From the NCBI RefSeq assembly GCF_040954645.1, contig NC_092811.1:87287199-87351198 (forward strand): DNA of 64,000 nt. The letters are read 5' to 3'. Source of the stretch: Diabrotica undecimpunctata (Eukaryota > Arthropoda > Insecta > Coleoptera > Chrysomelidae). Of this stretch, positions 54,986 through 64,000 are shown one piece after another. The notes beneath the pieces are model-generated. The model ran no database searches and was not told the origin of the DNA. It worked only from the letters and a program-made list of their open reading frames with translations. Position 1 is the first letter of the stretch. The number at the start of each line of letters is the position of its first letter. The position numbers were made by a program, and so were the translations under genes.

Positions 54986-56544
54986 TTCTTCTTCTTCTTC
55001 TTCTTCAGTGCCTTATCCGGTCCGGATGTTGGCGATCATCAAGGCTATCATGGTTTTGTTGACTGCTCTGCGAAACAGCTCCGCTGAGGTCATCCCAAAC
55101 CATTGTCGGAGATTTTTCAACCACGAGATACGACGGCGTCCCGGTCCTCTTCTGCCAAATACTTTACCCTGCATAACAAGTTGAAGAATTCGATATTTTT
55201 CTTCGTTCCGCATCACGTGGCCGAGGTACTCAAGCTTACGTTGTTTAATTAAATTAAGCACTTCTTTTTCTTTTGTCATGCGCTGTAGGACCTCAACGTT
55301 GGTGACATGGTCCACATAAGATATTTTTAGTATCCTTCTGTATATCCACTTCTCGAAGGCTTCGATTCGTTTTTCAGTGGCTTGCGTCAGTGTCCAGGCT
55401 TCAACTCCATATAGTAACACTGGAAGAACGTAGCACCTCACTATTCGCATCTTGGTTCCCAAACTGAGATCACTGCAGCACAGCAAGGATCTCAACTTAA
55501 TAAATGTAGACCGTGCCATTTCAATTCTGGATCTAATCTCTTGAGCGTAGTCCCATTGTACGTTGAGGGTAGTTCCGAGGTAAGTGAATCTGTTGACTCT
55601 CTGGATCTCTTCGCTACCTGCCATTAGTGCCCCGGGATCTAAATTTGTACGGCTGACAACCATGAATTTAGTTTTCTTAATATTAAGGTTCAGTCCGTAT
55701 GTTACGCTCACAGTTCGCACTCGGTCTAGTAAGGCCTGCAGATCGTTTAGGCTGGTTGCTAGTAACACAGTGTCATCGGCGTAGCGGGTATTATTGATGT
55801 ATTCACCGTTCACTCGGATTCCCATGTCTAGGTTTGTGAGGGCTTCATTAAAAATCTCCTCAGAGTATATATTGAAAAGAGTCGGCGATAGCACACATCC
55901 TTGTCTTACTCCTCGCATGATCTTCACTTGGTCGGTCAGCTGGTCTTCGACCTTGACTTGAGCACGCTGGTTCCAGTATAAATTCATGATGATCCGAATG
56001 TCCTTCTCATCCAATCCAACTCTTTGTAGGCGGTGACCATCTTCTGGTGCTGACAACGGTCAAATGCCTTGGCGTAGTCAATAAAATAAATATAGACATC
56101 ACAACTGACATCGCGGCATCTCTGAAGTAGGACTTGTAAGGTGAAAAGTGCTTCACGTGTACCCATAGAATTGCGGAATCCGAATTGCATTTCACCGACA
56201 TTTTCTTCGCATTTCTTGTAAATTCTGGCATGTATGATTTTAAGAAAAATTTTAAGTGCATGACTCATAAGACTGATAAATCGGAAATCTTCGCACGTTT
56301 TCGCAGATCGTTTTTTTGGTAGCGTTACAAATGTTGACAATAGCCATTCCTCTGGGATATTACCTGAATCGTATATGGCGTTGAACAGTTCAGTTAACTC
56401 CTTCGTGCTCACTTCACTCATCACCTTAATAAGTTCAACGGGTATTTCGTCCGGACCTGTAGCCTTACCATTCTTAGACTGTTGTAAAGCAGCCTTTACC
56501 TCGCTTTCTAGAATTGACGGCCCTGTCATGCAATTTATTTCCGT
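54986..56544 (-). mobile_element. RTE-like LINE with 12-bp target duplication
   Basis: Flanked by ACAATTTTATTC at 54974-54985 and 56545-56556. On the minus strand: 'SKNGKATGPDEIPVELIKVM', 'LISLMSHALKIFLKIIHARI', 'VLLQRCRDVSCDVYIYFIDY' (56529-56050), one frameshift near 56040, then 'IMRGVRQGCVLSPTLFNIYS', the catalytic 'YINNTRYADDTVLLATSLND', 'YGVEAWTLTQATEKRIEAFE', 'RRILKISYVDHVTNVEVLQR', 'YLGHVMRNEEKYRILQLVMQ' and the end 'MIANIRTG'. It is 5'-truncated with a (GAA)n tail at the left. Apart from the one frameshift it is well preserved, so it is younger than its host transposon. Confidence 0.92.
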
Positions 56545-56556
56545 ACAATTTTATTC

Positions 56557-56806
56557 AGTAAATCTAAATAAGAGATTGAAAGGTTGACCTGTAAACCTAG
56601 CTTCTTTAAACTTAAGCATTCTTTACTCTGAAGGACGAAAATAAAGTCAAGCAAAACTTAATGATATCACATCACGTTTGCAATTCGTACCACCATGTCA
56701 TCATCAATTTCACAATAAACTTCAACAAAGTGAAGTATTGGAAGATAACATTGAAGAAGAGAACGACAATGAAGAGGAACATGAAATGAACAATCTGATC
56801 TAAATA
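56557..56806 (+). pseudogene. copy A transposase, C-terminal part
   Basis: After the LINE the frame gives 'AKLNDITSRLQFVPPCHHQF' and 'HNKLQQSEVLEDNIEEENDN', ending in an acidic tail 'EEEHEMNNLI' and a stop. A conserved LLQF.PP.HH.FY block closes many members of this family as I remember it, so this is taken as the true C-terminus. Confidence 0.55.
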
Positions 56807-57639
56807 TTGCTACTATTATTTTTTTGTTTTATTCTTATGTATTGATAGTTCAATTTTAATGATGTGTTAATAAACCTGATTACAAACAAAAAGAACGATT
56901 TATTTATACTACTCATGCCAAACAGAACTAAATGCTAAAAAGTTTGCCAAAGTGAACCATGTACTGCAAACACTGATAAAAGAGCCTTAAAAGTACACAA
57001 AATCATGTGCTGTTACTAAAAGACTTAAATAAATGTTCTCTTGAACAGGTCTTAGAACCTTTTATACTTTAAACAAGATTATAATATATTGTGTATATTT
57101 TATAACACCTGTATAATTTTAAACTGTCGTACTGAAAACTTTTAATTTCGGCTTTTGGTTCACTCTGGCATGAGATCATCTAATGATCCTCTTATAATTT
57201 TAATTTCTAATTATATTGTTAATCTTCTTTTAAATAACTTTATTTAACACCAATTTGTTTACAATACTTTAACAGATTGACAACTATAAACAAAACTCAA
57301 AAATACTAATGTTACAAGCTGTCAAAAATACATGTAAAACAACTTAATTCCTGGTCCATGCAAACCAGCTTATTTCCAACCAACCAATAAAAGCGCTGCA
57401 ACTGTCACTCAACTGACCCAGTGAGTCTTGCCAAATTTGAGGTTATGTAAGGGTTTTGTATTATAAGTTGTGACTACTGTTTAAATTGTCAACGTATTTA
57501 GCAATAATTAGTAATTACGTTATTATTTAAAGGAGAAGGAATGGTGCAGATGTCCAAGTGTTGGTGAATGAAATAAAGGGTCTAGAAAGAGAAGAGTTAC
57601 ATGAGGAAAAAGGAAAAGTGAACAAATTACCAGGTATGC

Positions 57640-58680
57640 AGCTCCTAAAAGCCCTAGTTTTTGTACAGTGTAAGCACAACAATAAACATTTCACGTAAAA
57701 ATAAGGCCTAATTACATCAAAGCTTTCAAAGAAGAGTTTTTTAAAATTCCAGACAAGAAAAGACAAGACAATATAATTGCCAATTTGATTCATACAACAT
57801 AAATCAAAAGATATAGGCCTAGGCCAGTAAACAAAAACAAAAATAATAAACTTGGACCTGAGCGAAAGTACTAAATACAATACTTTTTCCAACTGTCTCT
57901 CATGCTAAAACTTCTGTATGTTTAAAATTGTTCGCACTGTTATTGGTGTTGGAGAAACTTGTATACAAACATAGCCAAAAGAGTGCATTTTGGGTTTGCT
58001 GTTGAAGACAAATGATCAGTGTGAAGATGAGTTAAAAGTAAAATGTAACATTTTTAGGAGGATACATGTTTAGAAGGTACCTTAGATACTTGCAGTACGT
58101 GCTGCCTTATCAAAGAACAAATTAAAAGTGCACCAGCACGGTCTGCTGAAAAGGCGCAGCTAATGGTTGAAAAGCGGATTCATTAAAGAAGAACAGAGGC
58201 GTTTTATGAGTACATGAAAATGGATGTTCTCCATTCTGTTAGGCTTTGTTTTGATCTTCAAAAAATTCAGCCATTACCAAAAAGTCCCATTAAAGAAGCT
58301 TATTATGCGAGACAAATTAGGTTTTATAACTTTTGTATTAAGTACTAATCTATCAAACTCAAAACCCCCTGTTCTATACTTGGACAAAGGAGCAGATAGG
58401 AAAAGGCAGTGTCGAAATATCAACGGCTCTCTTTAACTATTTGACAGAAGCTGATTTTCAGGGCTGTTTTGTACTAAGCTTGTTTAGCGATCGTTGTGTT
58501 TCTCAAAATAAAAATACTATTGTCCTGAGAGCACTGATTCATTTTTTGGAAACAAACAAAACATCAATCCAACAGATTTTATTATATTTCAATGTACGCT
58601 TATATAGTTTTTTACCCACCGACCGTATTTTTGGAAGAGTAGAAGTGCGAAAAAACCCATAATTTTAATTAAATAGGAAT
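57640..58680 (+). pseudogene. copy B transposase, N-terminal and central part
   Basis: Fragments in all three frames: 'QLLKALVFVQCKHNNKHFT', 'AFKEEFFKIPDKKRQDNIIA', 'RSAEKAQLMVEKRIH', 'VRLCFDLQKIQPLPKSPIKE' followed by 'AYYARQIRFYNFCI' near 58240-58340, and 'DFQGCFVLSLFSDRCVSQNK' and 'RALIHFLETNKTSIQQILLY' followed by 'PTDRIFGRVEVRKNP' to 58660. The order (FDLQK block, a 'SDRC.SQNKN' block equivalent to 'SDSCGGQNRN' in copy A, then 'FLPTDR.FG') matches copy A. Heavily mutated. Confidence 0.55.
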
Positions 58681-58779
58681 ACCATGACATCTACAGTAGT
58701 ATAGGCAAGATAAAAGCACTAGGAGAAGATTGGCCACTACTTCATACTAAGAAGCACTATAAGGACATCCAATCAATTA

Positions 58780-59015
58780 GTGAACTAAAGAGAATTTAAA
58801 TACGCTACCGGACAATTCAATTAATTGTATAAGGCAAGATAGAAGGCAAAAGATCTCAAGGGCGCAGAAGGACATCGTGGTTGAAGAACATGAAACAAAG
58901 GGCAGGACTGGCTACCATACATCTATTTAGAGCAGCTGTCAACAAAGTTGTATGGACCAACGTGATTGCCAACATCCACAGAGGATAGGCACCAAAAGAA
59001 GACCGAACACAAAAA
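58780..59015 (+). mobile_element. LINE 3' fragment inside copy B
   Basis: Translation 'GKIEGKRSQGRRRTSWLKNM', 'LATIHLFRAAVNKVVWTNVI' and 'ANIHRG' followed by an A/G-rich tail: the C-terminus of the same LINE family as 61935-64000. The flanks GAGAATTTAAA and GAAATTAAAC may be an imperfect target duplication. Confidence 0.75.
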
Positions 59016-59029
59016 GAAATTAAACTCCT

Positions 59030-59359
59030 CCGAAAAAAGGGAAGAAAGTCTTACAAAAAGATTGTGTTAGGAAGAGGCTTAAAAAACTACAAGTATGAAG
59101 GAGAAGTCCTTTGTATTTTTGAGAAAAAAAGGGAAAAAGACAAGTAAGACTAGAAGAACTACCACTTCATCATGTGTTAACCAAAGCTGTTGACAAACTT
59201 TTGAAAAAAATGTTTGGAGAGGACTGGCCTACTTCTGATCCACGCCTTGGTTGGTACAAGAGTTTAATTTTGGATGAACCCATTACAGCAGCTACTTGTG
59301 AGGAGCTGGAAGAAATGTGTGACTGCCTCGACGATGAACGCTGTGACTTGCATATTTAA
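59030..59359 (+). pseudogene. copy B transposase, C-terminal part
   Basis: 'LRKKGRKSYKKIVLGRGLKN' and 'YEGEVLCIFEKKREKDK', then in another frame 'LPLHHVLTKAVDKLLKKMFG' and 'EDWPTSDPRLGWYKSLILDE', ending 'CDCLDDERCDLHI' and a stop. The 'LL...FGEDW....P.L..Y' motif corresponds to the fragment at 3611-3880. Confidence 0.55.
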
Positions 59360-59770
59360 AACACTGTTCTTTCATTAACTACCTATTGTGACAACTTAGG
59401 TAATGCTATTTTATAAAAATAAAACTTAATTCAAAAAACTATTACTCTTTTACTTTATTGCTTTATTACTTCGTTTACATGTAAATCAGCTTCAGCTTAT
59501 GTGCACAACATTTTACATGCAAAATGACTTATTTCCACTAAGTTCGTGGAAAAGGTCTTATTTCCAAAACAAAATAAATTGTTTAAACTATTTTTTAGCT
59601 CCCTAACCGAAATAAGTATTTTAATCGCACGTTTGGAACCAATACTATTGCATAACATTGATTAGAACTCATTATCCCTTTTCAGAACAAAGCTACAAGT
59701 TTTTCATCCTCCCTGAAAAATTACTTATTTGTGACTTAAGCTTGTTTGCATTATTTTACCTCTTCATATA

Positions 59771-60065
59771 TTTTCTGACGTTTGGAACTTCATTAGAAAT
59801 TTTATGATTTTTCGATATCTCGAAAATTCTAGACTTCTTCTTTTTCATCAAGGGACTTTTTCTATATGAAATAAATTTCACGGAATTGTCCTAACACTGC
59901 TTCCTCCTATATGGTTGTTCGTCTCGAATAACTGGTTTATCAGAAACAGATTGAAGCCAACAGGGTGGATCAATTCCATGATATTGAGCTAATTTCTCGA
60001 TATGAACTACCTTGGGTTTACTTCTAGCTGAAAATAGGATGAGGTAGATTTGTAGCATTTTTGAA
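59771..60065. other. no recognisable feature
   Basis: Short AT-rich stretch between copy B and the next LTR; nothing identified. Confidence 0.3.
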
Positions 60066-61562
60066 TTCCTTGGTATATATTGAAATCTCCTCGTATAAGT
60101 TAAAACACCGAAAAATATTTTCAATCCTCTTGGCGTCGCCGAGTTGATATAAGCACATTTTACAGTTTTGTTTAAATATATCACAGACGCATATTCTTTG
60201 GTATTTTTCTTTGATCGAAGCCGCTTAATATTCTGCGTTTCAAATTCCCGTTTAGTGTTTTGTTTATACCAAGATAAGCGAATGATTTTTAAGAATTTAC
60301 TCACTCTCGGTAAGGCCGGCCGCTGTTAAAAGCGTGTTTCGTTTTATTGGAGCCCGAATTTAGCTTCAAATTCGTAGTTTTTTCGTTTATCGTCCTTTCT
60401 TATGGAAAATAAGTAGTTTTGTGGCAGTTAATAGTTGCAGTTAGACTGAGGTTTGAAATGTTGGCCATTGTGAGCAGATGCGTTTAATTTAGTCGGAAAA
60501 AACCGGCTAATTTTTTAAAAAAGGTGATTTATACTCAAAGTAATGTGTCGGTCAAAGTAAGAGTAATCACTGGTTTTTGTTGTATGGCGTCTCTCATCGT
60601 GAAATATTTGTAAAACGGCGTTCTCAACAAATTTGGAAAATACCCACATGTTCCCAGTTCTAAGCCCTTCTCATTCTAAGCCCAGTTCCTACCCCCAGAA
60701 GTTTTAGTGCAATCCGGATAACTTTTGTGTTTGATTCTTAAAGTAAAAATAAACAATTTTTAATAATATGTATTTGCTTTCATAAAAATTTAAATTGTAA
60801 TAATTAAAAGTATATGTCTCAGGGCGTGGCTTAGCTGTCATTTTGATTATTCTTAGTTTTAAGCTTTAGTTTTGACATATGACAGCTAGCTTAATATTTT
60901 TGACATCTGATAAATATCTAATCATATTTGAGATTTTGTTTCACAGTTTCACTTAAGAAGATAACTTTTTATTTGGTTATTTCTGCTACAAATTATAGCC
61001 CAGTACACCATATAACCCACACACATTTGTAAGTTTTGTAGTATCTCCAACTTGTAAACGGATAGGACATAGTAAGTGTTTCTCTTTGTTATTTTTGTGA
61101 CTATTAATATAGTATTTTTGCACTATTTACTTTGTAACTATTTGTGGTGAGACAGTAATAAATGTTTAATTTTTTTCCCTAAACCATTTTGTTTATTTAT
61201 TTAAAAAAAAAGTTCCTAACCTATCTTTTGTATTTTTTAGGACGGAAGAACCTTTTTTTTTCATCCAGCATTAAGTTTCCTCAAAACGGCGTCTATTTTA
61301 AATAGCTAGAGGTCTTTCTTGTTGTTTTGTTTGTCCATTTGTCCAGGAGATTCATGTAAGTACCTCTTTGTTTCATTTTTGTAGTTGTCCAATCCAATCC
61401 CATTGGTTCATTCACTTATCCACGACCCAGTTTCTCCAAATAAACCCTGAGCGCCGTTCGCAACAGTTTCGTTTATTTTACTTGCCCTATCTCTAGCCCC
61501 GTAATTTCTGTCTCCAATTTTCAACCCCCATAATAATACCCTACGTGGTAGGCAAAATAATT
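60066..61562 (+). repeat. LTR (lysine-primer family, copy 4), about 1.5 kb
   Basis: The longest uninterrupted copy of the LTR family: GGTATATATTGAAATCTCCT at the left, TGGCGTCGCCGAGTTGATAT, TTCTTTGATCGAAGCCGCTT, a GACAGTAATAAATG segment resembling a polyadenylation region near 61150, AAACCCTGAGCGCCGTTCG, and the terminal GTAGGCAAAATAATTCGTTA at 61540-61562. No primer site follows, so it is probably a solo or truncated LTR. Confidence 0.65.
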
Positions 61563-61574
61563 CGTTATAGATTA

Positions 61575-61855
61575 GATTGTTTATTTTTTGCACGACCTAC
61601 ACAGGGCCTACCCAGTTTCGTCGAATTTCGAACAACGTACTGTCTTACGTGTAGGATTGTATGACCACACTGGGTCACCTCTTTCGAAAATTGTACCAGT
61701 AGCATGCATGTCGAGTCTGGCCTTGGCTTTATCACTTTGAAGCTTACTTTTTTCAATTTTTCTTTCAAATTTTCGATGTACGTCAGAGATGAAAGTTCTT
61801 CTTCACAGTAAGGTATCTTGAGGAAGCTTCATTTCTCTTCCGGTGATCATCATTT
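61575..61855 (-). pseudogene. gypsy integrase C-terminal fragment
   Basis: Minus-strand frame: 'MITGREMKLPQDTLL', a stop, then 'RRTFISDVHRKFERKIEKSK', 'LQSDKAKARLDMHATGTIFE' and 'RGDPVWSYNPTRKTVRCSKF', ending in a stop. This is the C-terminal part of Ty3/gypsy integrases ('GREM.LP.D', 'DVWLYNP.R..G...K') in the 412/mdg1 style. It differs from the gypsy element at 21344-29645. Confidence 0.72.
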
Positions 61856-61934
61856 ATGGAGAATAACCGGTTGATTCATGTTCGGAACTTCTATAGACTA
61901 ACAGGAATAGAGGAATTATCCCAGTATTTTTGAG

Positions 61935-64000
61935 TCTTCTTTTGGTGCCTATCCTCTGTGGATGTTGGCAATCACGTTGGTCCATACAACTATGTTGACA
62001 GCTGCCCTAAATAGATGTGTGGTAGTCATTCCTGTCCACTGTCTGATGTTCTTCAATCACGATGTCCTTCTGCGCCCTTGAGATCTTTTGCCTTCTATCT
62101 TGCCTTGTAAAATTAGTTGAATTAGTTGATACTTCTCATTGCGCATCACATGCCCTAAGTATGTCATCTTTCTGATTTTAACGATACGCATAATTTCCAG
62201 ATCTTTATTTATACGTTGGATCACGGTGTTGTTTGTAACATGATGGATATAGGAAATTCTGAGCATGCGGCGGTAGCACCACATTTCGAAGGCTTCTAAT
62301 CGTTTGGATGTTGCCTCCGTCAAGGTTCAGGCTTCGACTTCATATAAAAGGGTAGAAAATACATAGCATCTCAAGACTCGTGTTCTTATATCAATGTTCA
62401 GGTGCATATTACATAAAAGGCGACTGAAGACAGCTCTCGCCTTTTCTATACGACATCTTATTTCCTGTGAGTGGTCCCATTCCTTATTTAGGCTGCATCC
62501 AAGGTATGTAATTTTGTCGATTATTTTCAAGGGTTCATTATTAGCTGTGAATTGCTGCAGTATTACGTCGTTTTTACTTACAAGAATTTTGGTCTTCTTA
62601 CAGTTAACAGTTTAATGCCGTATCTGTCACAGGCTTCCACTAGACTGTCTATTAATGTTTGCAGATCCTCCGCATTATCAGCAATCAAAACCGTATCGTC
62701 CGCATATCTTAAATTGTTTATGATTTCACCATTGATTTTTATACCTTCTCTTAAACCATCAATAGCTTCCCTGAACAGCATTTTCGAGTAACTATTGGAC
62801 AACGTCGGTGATAAAATGCAGCCCTGACGTACTCCCCATTTTCTCGTGAATTCTTGTGAGGTTTTGTTGTCTACTCGTACATTTGCCCTTTGCTGTAAGT
62901 ATAAATTTCTAATCAAGCGTAAATCTTTGTCATCAATACTAGATTCCTTTAGTATCTGAAATAATTTTTGATATTGCACCTTGTCAAATGCTTTTTCAAA
63001 GTCTATAAAGTATGCGTAGACTTCGCAATTTACGTCTAGAGCTCTTTGTATCAATACTTGTATGGAAAAGAGGACCTCTCGCGTTCCTAGTCCACTTCTA
63101 AACCTAAACGGAACACTGCTAATGTTTTCTTCAAGTTTTCTATATATGCGAGAGTGAATAACAGAAAGAAGGATTTTGAGTGCATGGCTCATTAAGCAAA
63201 TAATTCTGTAATTAGAGCATTTGGTGGCATTTGCCTTTTTGGGGAGAGTGGATGAAGGTGGAAACTAGCCAATCTGTAGGAAATTCTGCAGTTTCATAGA
63301 TTTTGTTCAGTAAACTCGTTAGGAGTTTGAGTTGGTTGTTTTCAAATAGTTTCAATATTTCAGCTTGTATGTTATCAGGACCAGATGCGTTGGTTTTTTG
63401 TCTTTTTATTGCATATGTTACTTCACTTAGCGTTATTTCTGGTCCTGAACCTATAGAAACACTGACTTCTGTCTCTTGCTCTTCCTTGAATAATTCTTTC
63501 ATGTATTGCCTCCATCTCTCAAGTATTCTCTCATTTTTGTACAGCAGATTGTTGTTCTCGTCTAGTATTGTTATGACTTTGTGATCGGTTTCCTCCCGTT
63601 AAGTTTTTCATCTTGTTATGTAGGTTAAAAGTCTCATGCTTCTGTTTTAGGGATTCTATTTCTATGCATTGATCTTGTAGCTATGATCCCTTTGCTTTTT
63701 TAATATTTTTCTTAATGATTTTGTTAATTTTTTTGTACCTTTCCTCCTTCTTATTTCTGTGTTTTCTTCGTTCTTCCATTAGCTCTAATATTTCTTGTCT
63801 CATCCATGGCTGTTTCTTTATATTGTTTTCTGGTTTAACTTTATTATCCACCACTGAATTATAGATATTTTTGATTTTATTCCACACATCATCCACACTT
63901 ATGTTTTCTTGATTAATATCTGAGATTACGATGCTGTTTATTTTATTTTTTTTTTGAGTATCGGGGGCTAAAACACTAATAAGGCCAGTGTTAACATACG
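61935..64000 (-). mobile_element. RTE-like LINE, running off the right edge
   Basis: Minus strand, 3' end at 61935 (GGCACCAAAAGAAGA-type tail). From the right: linker 'QEILELMEERRKHRNKKEER' (63896-63681), 'QKTNASGPDNIQAEILKLFE' (63502-63212), then 'MSHALKILLSVIHSRIYRKL', 'VLIQRALDVNCEVYAYFIDF', 'WGVRQGCILSPTLSNSYSKM', the catalytic 'INNLRYADDTVLIADNAEDL' (63192-62578), 'DKITYLGCSLNKEWDHSQEI' (62530-62327), and 'FEMWCYRRMLRISYIHHVTN', 'YLGHVMRNEKYQLIQLILQG' (62323-62057). At least five frame breaks or stops make it inactive. The 5' part is beyond the window. Confidence 0.9.

Larger units (their letters stand above)
48908..57187 (+). mobile_element. DNA transposon of an unfamiliar transposase type (copy A)
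   Basis: Ends are inverted repeats: GGATGGTCTCATGTTAGAGT then GAAC at the left, AGATGATCTCATGCCAGAGT then GAAC read inward from the right. A motif like TTTGCCAAAGTGAACCATG is scattered subterminally (about 48990, 49084, 49317, inverted at 49487, 56942 and 57155), a layout typical of transposase-binding arrays. The interior carries one degenerate transposase gene in pieces, interrupted by an LTR remnant containing a piggyBac, and by a LINE. Total 8.3 kb; about 2.5 kb without the insertions. The flanking duplication could not be settled. Confidence 0.65.
57360..59770 (+). mobile_element. DNA transposon with the same transposase type (copy B)
   Basis: Subterminal motifs of the form CTTATTTCCA occur near 57368 at the left and near 59526, 59549 and (inverted) 59612 at the right, enclosing transposase fragments. 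The two ends could not be aligned into clear terminal inverted repeats, so the boundaries are approximate. The motif differs from that of copy A, so it is a separate family with a related transposase. Confidence 0.45.

Noticed and set aside
61408..61593. 61-codon minus-strand frame
   Set aside because: It spans the junction of the LTR copy and the integrase fragment and has no resemblance to either protein.

Overview
The window is AT-rich, intron-containing animal DNA dominated by transposable elements. The mix (piggyBac, pogo and mariner DNA transposons, several non-LTR retrotransposon families, Penelope-like elements, Ty3/gypsy elements with a lysine-tRNA primer site, and an insect-like lysosomal mannosidase) points to an arthropod, most likely an insect with a large repeat-rich genome such as a beetle; the order is inference.

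One host gene is recognisable. Nine exons on the minus strand, between 43185 and 2231, encode the catalytic half of a lysosomal-type alpha-mannosidase (glycoside hydrolase family 38). They join in perfect phase with GT-AG introns and keep the zinc and nucleophile motifs (HTHDD, IDPFGHS, HHDA). Signal-peptide exon(s) lie to the right of 43185 and were not found; the rest of the protein lies beyond the left edge. Exon 6 exists in two tandem versions of identical length (134 nt) separated by only 24 nt, which looks like a pair of mutually exclusive exons. A 54-nt intron near the start is in frame and free of stops.

The introns are packed with nested elements. 1-9 kb: hAT-derived pseudogene with a MITE, small LINE tails, a Penelope relic. 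9.4-13 kb: mariner-type element with about 440-bp inverted repeats, and a second MITE family. 13.1-19 kb: a broken pogo-type transposon carrying two LINE pieces and, with a 12-bp target duplication, a 2.05-kb array of 386-bp units each holding a complete type I hammerhead ribozyme; this has the make-up of an animal retrozyme. 21.3-29.6 kb: a young gypsy element (minus strand) with 1409-bp LTRs, gag and pol. 30.4-36.1 kb: Penelope-type terminal sequences in serial and nested inverted pairs around one LINE inserted into another. 36.4-38.7 kb: a decayed piggyBac. 39.2-41.4 kb: an R1-type LINE.

Right of the mannosidase exons: a LINE interrupted by a long TA microsatellite between two LTR fragments (43.5-47.7 kb), a Penelope GIY-YIG relic (48.2 kb), an 8.3-kb DNA transposon of an unfamiliar transposase type (48.9-57.2 kb) holding an LTR remnant with a nearly intact piggyBac inside it plus a LINE, a second transposon of the same transposase type (57.4-59.8 kb), another LTR copy, a gypsy integrase fragment, and a minus-strand LINE running off the right edge.
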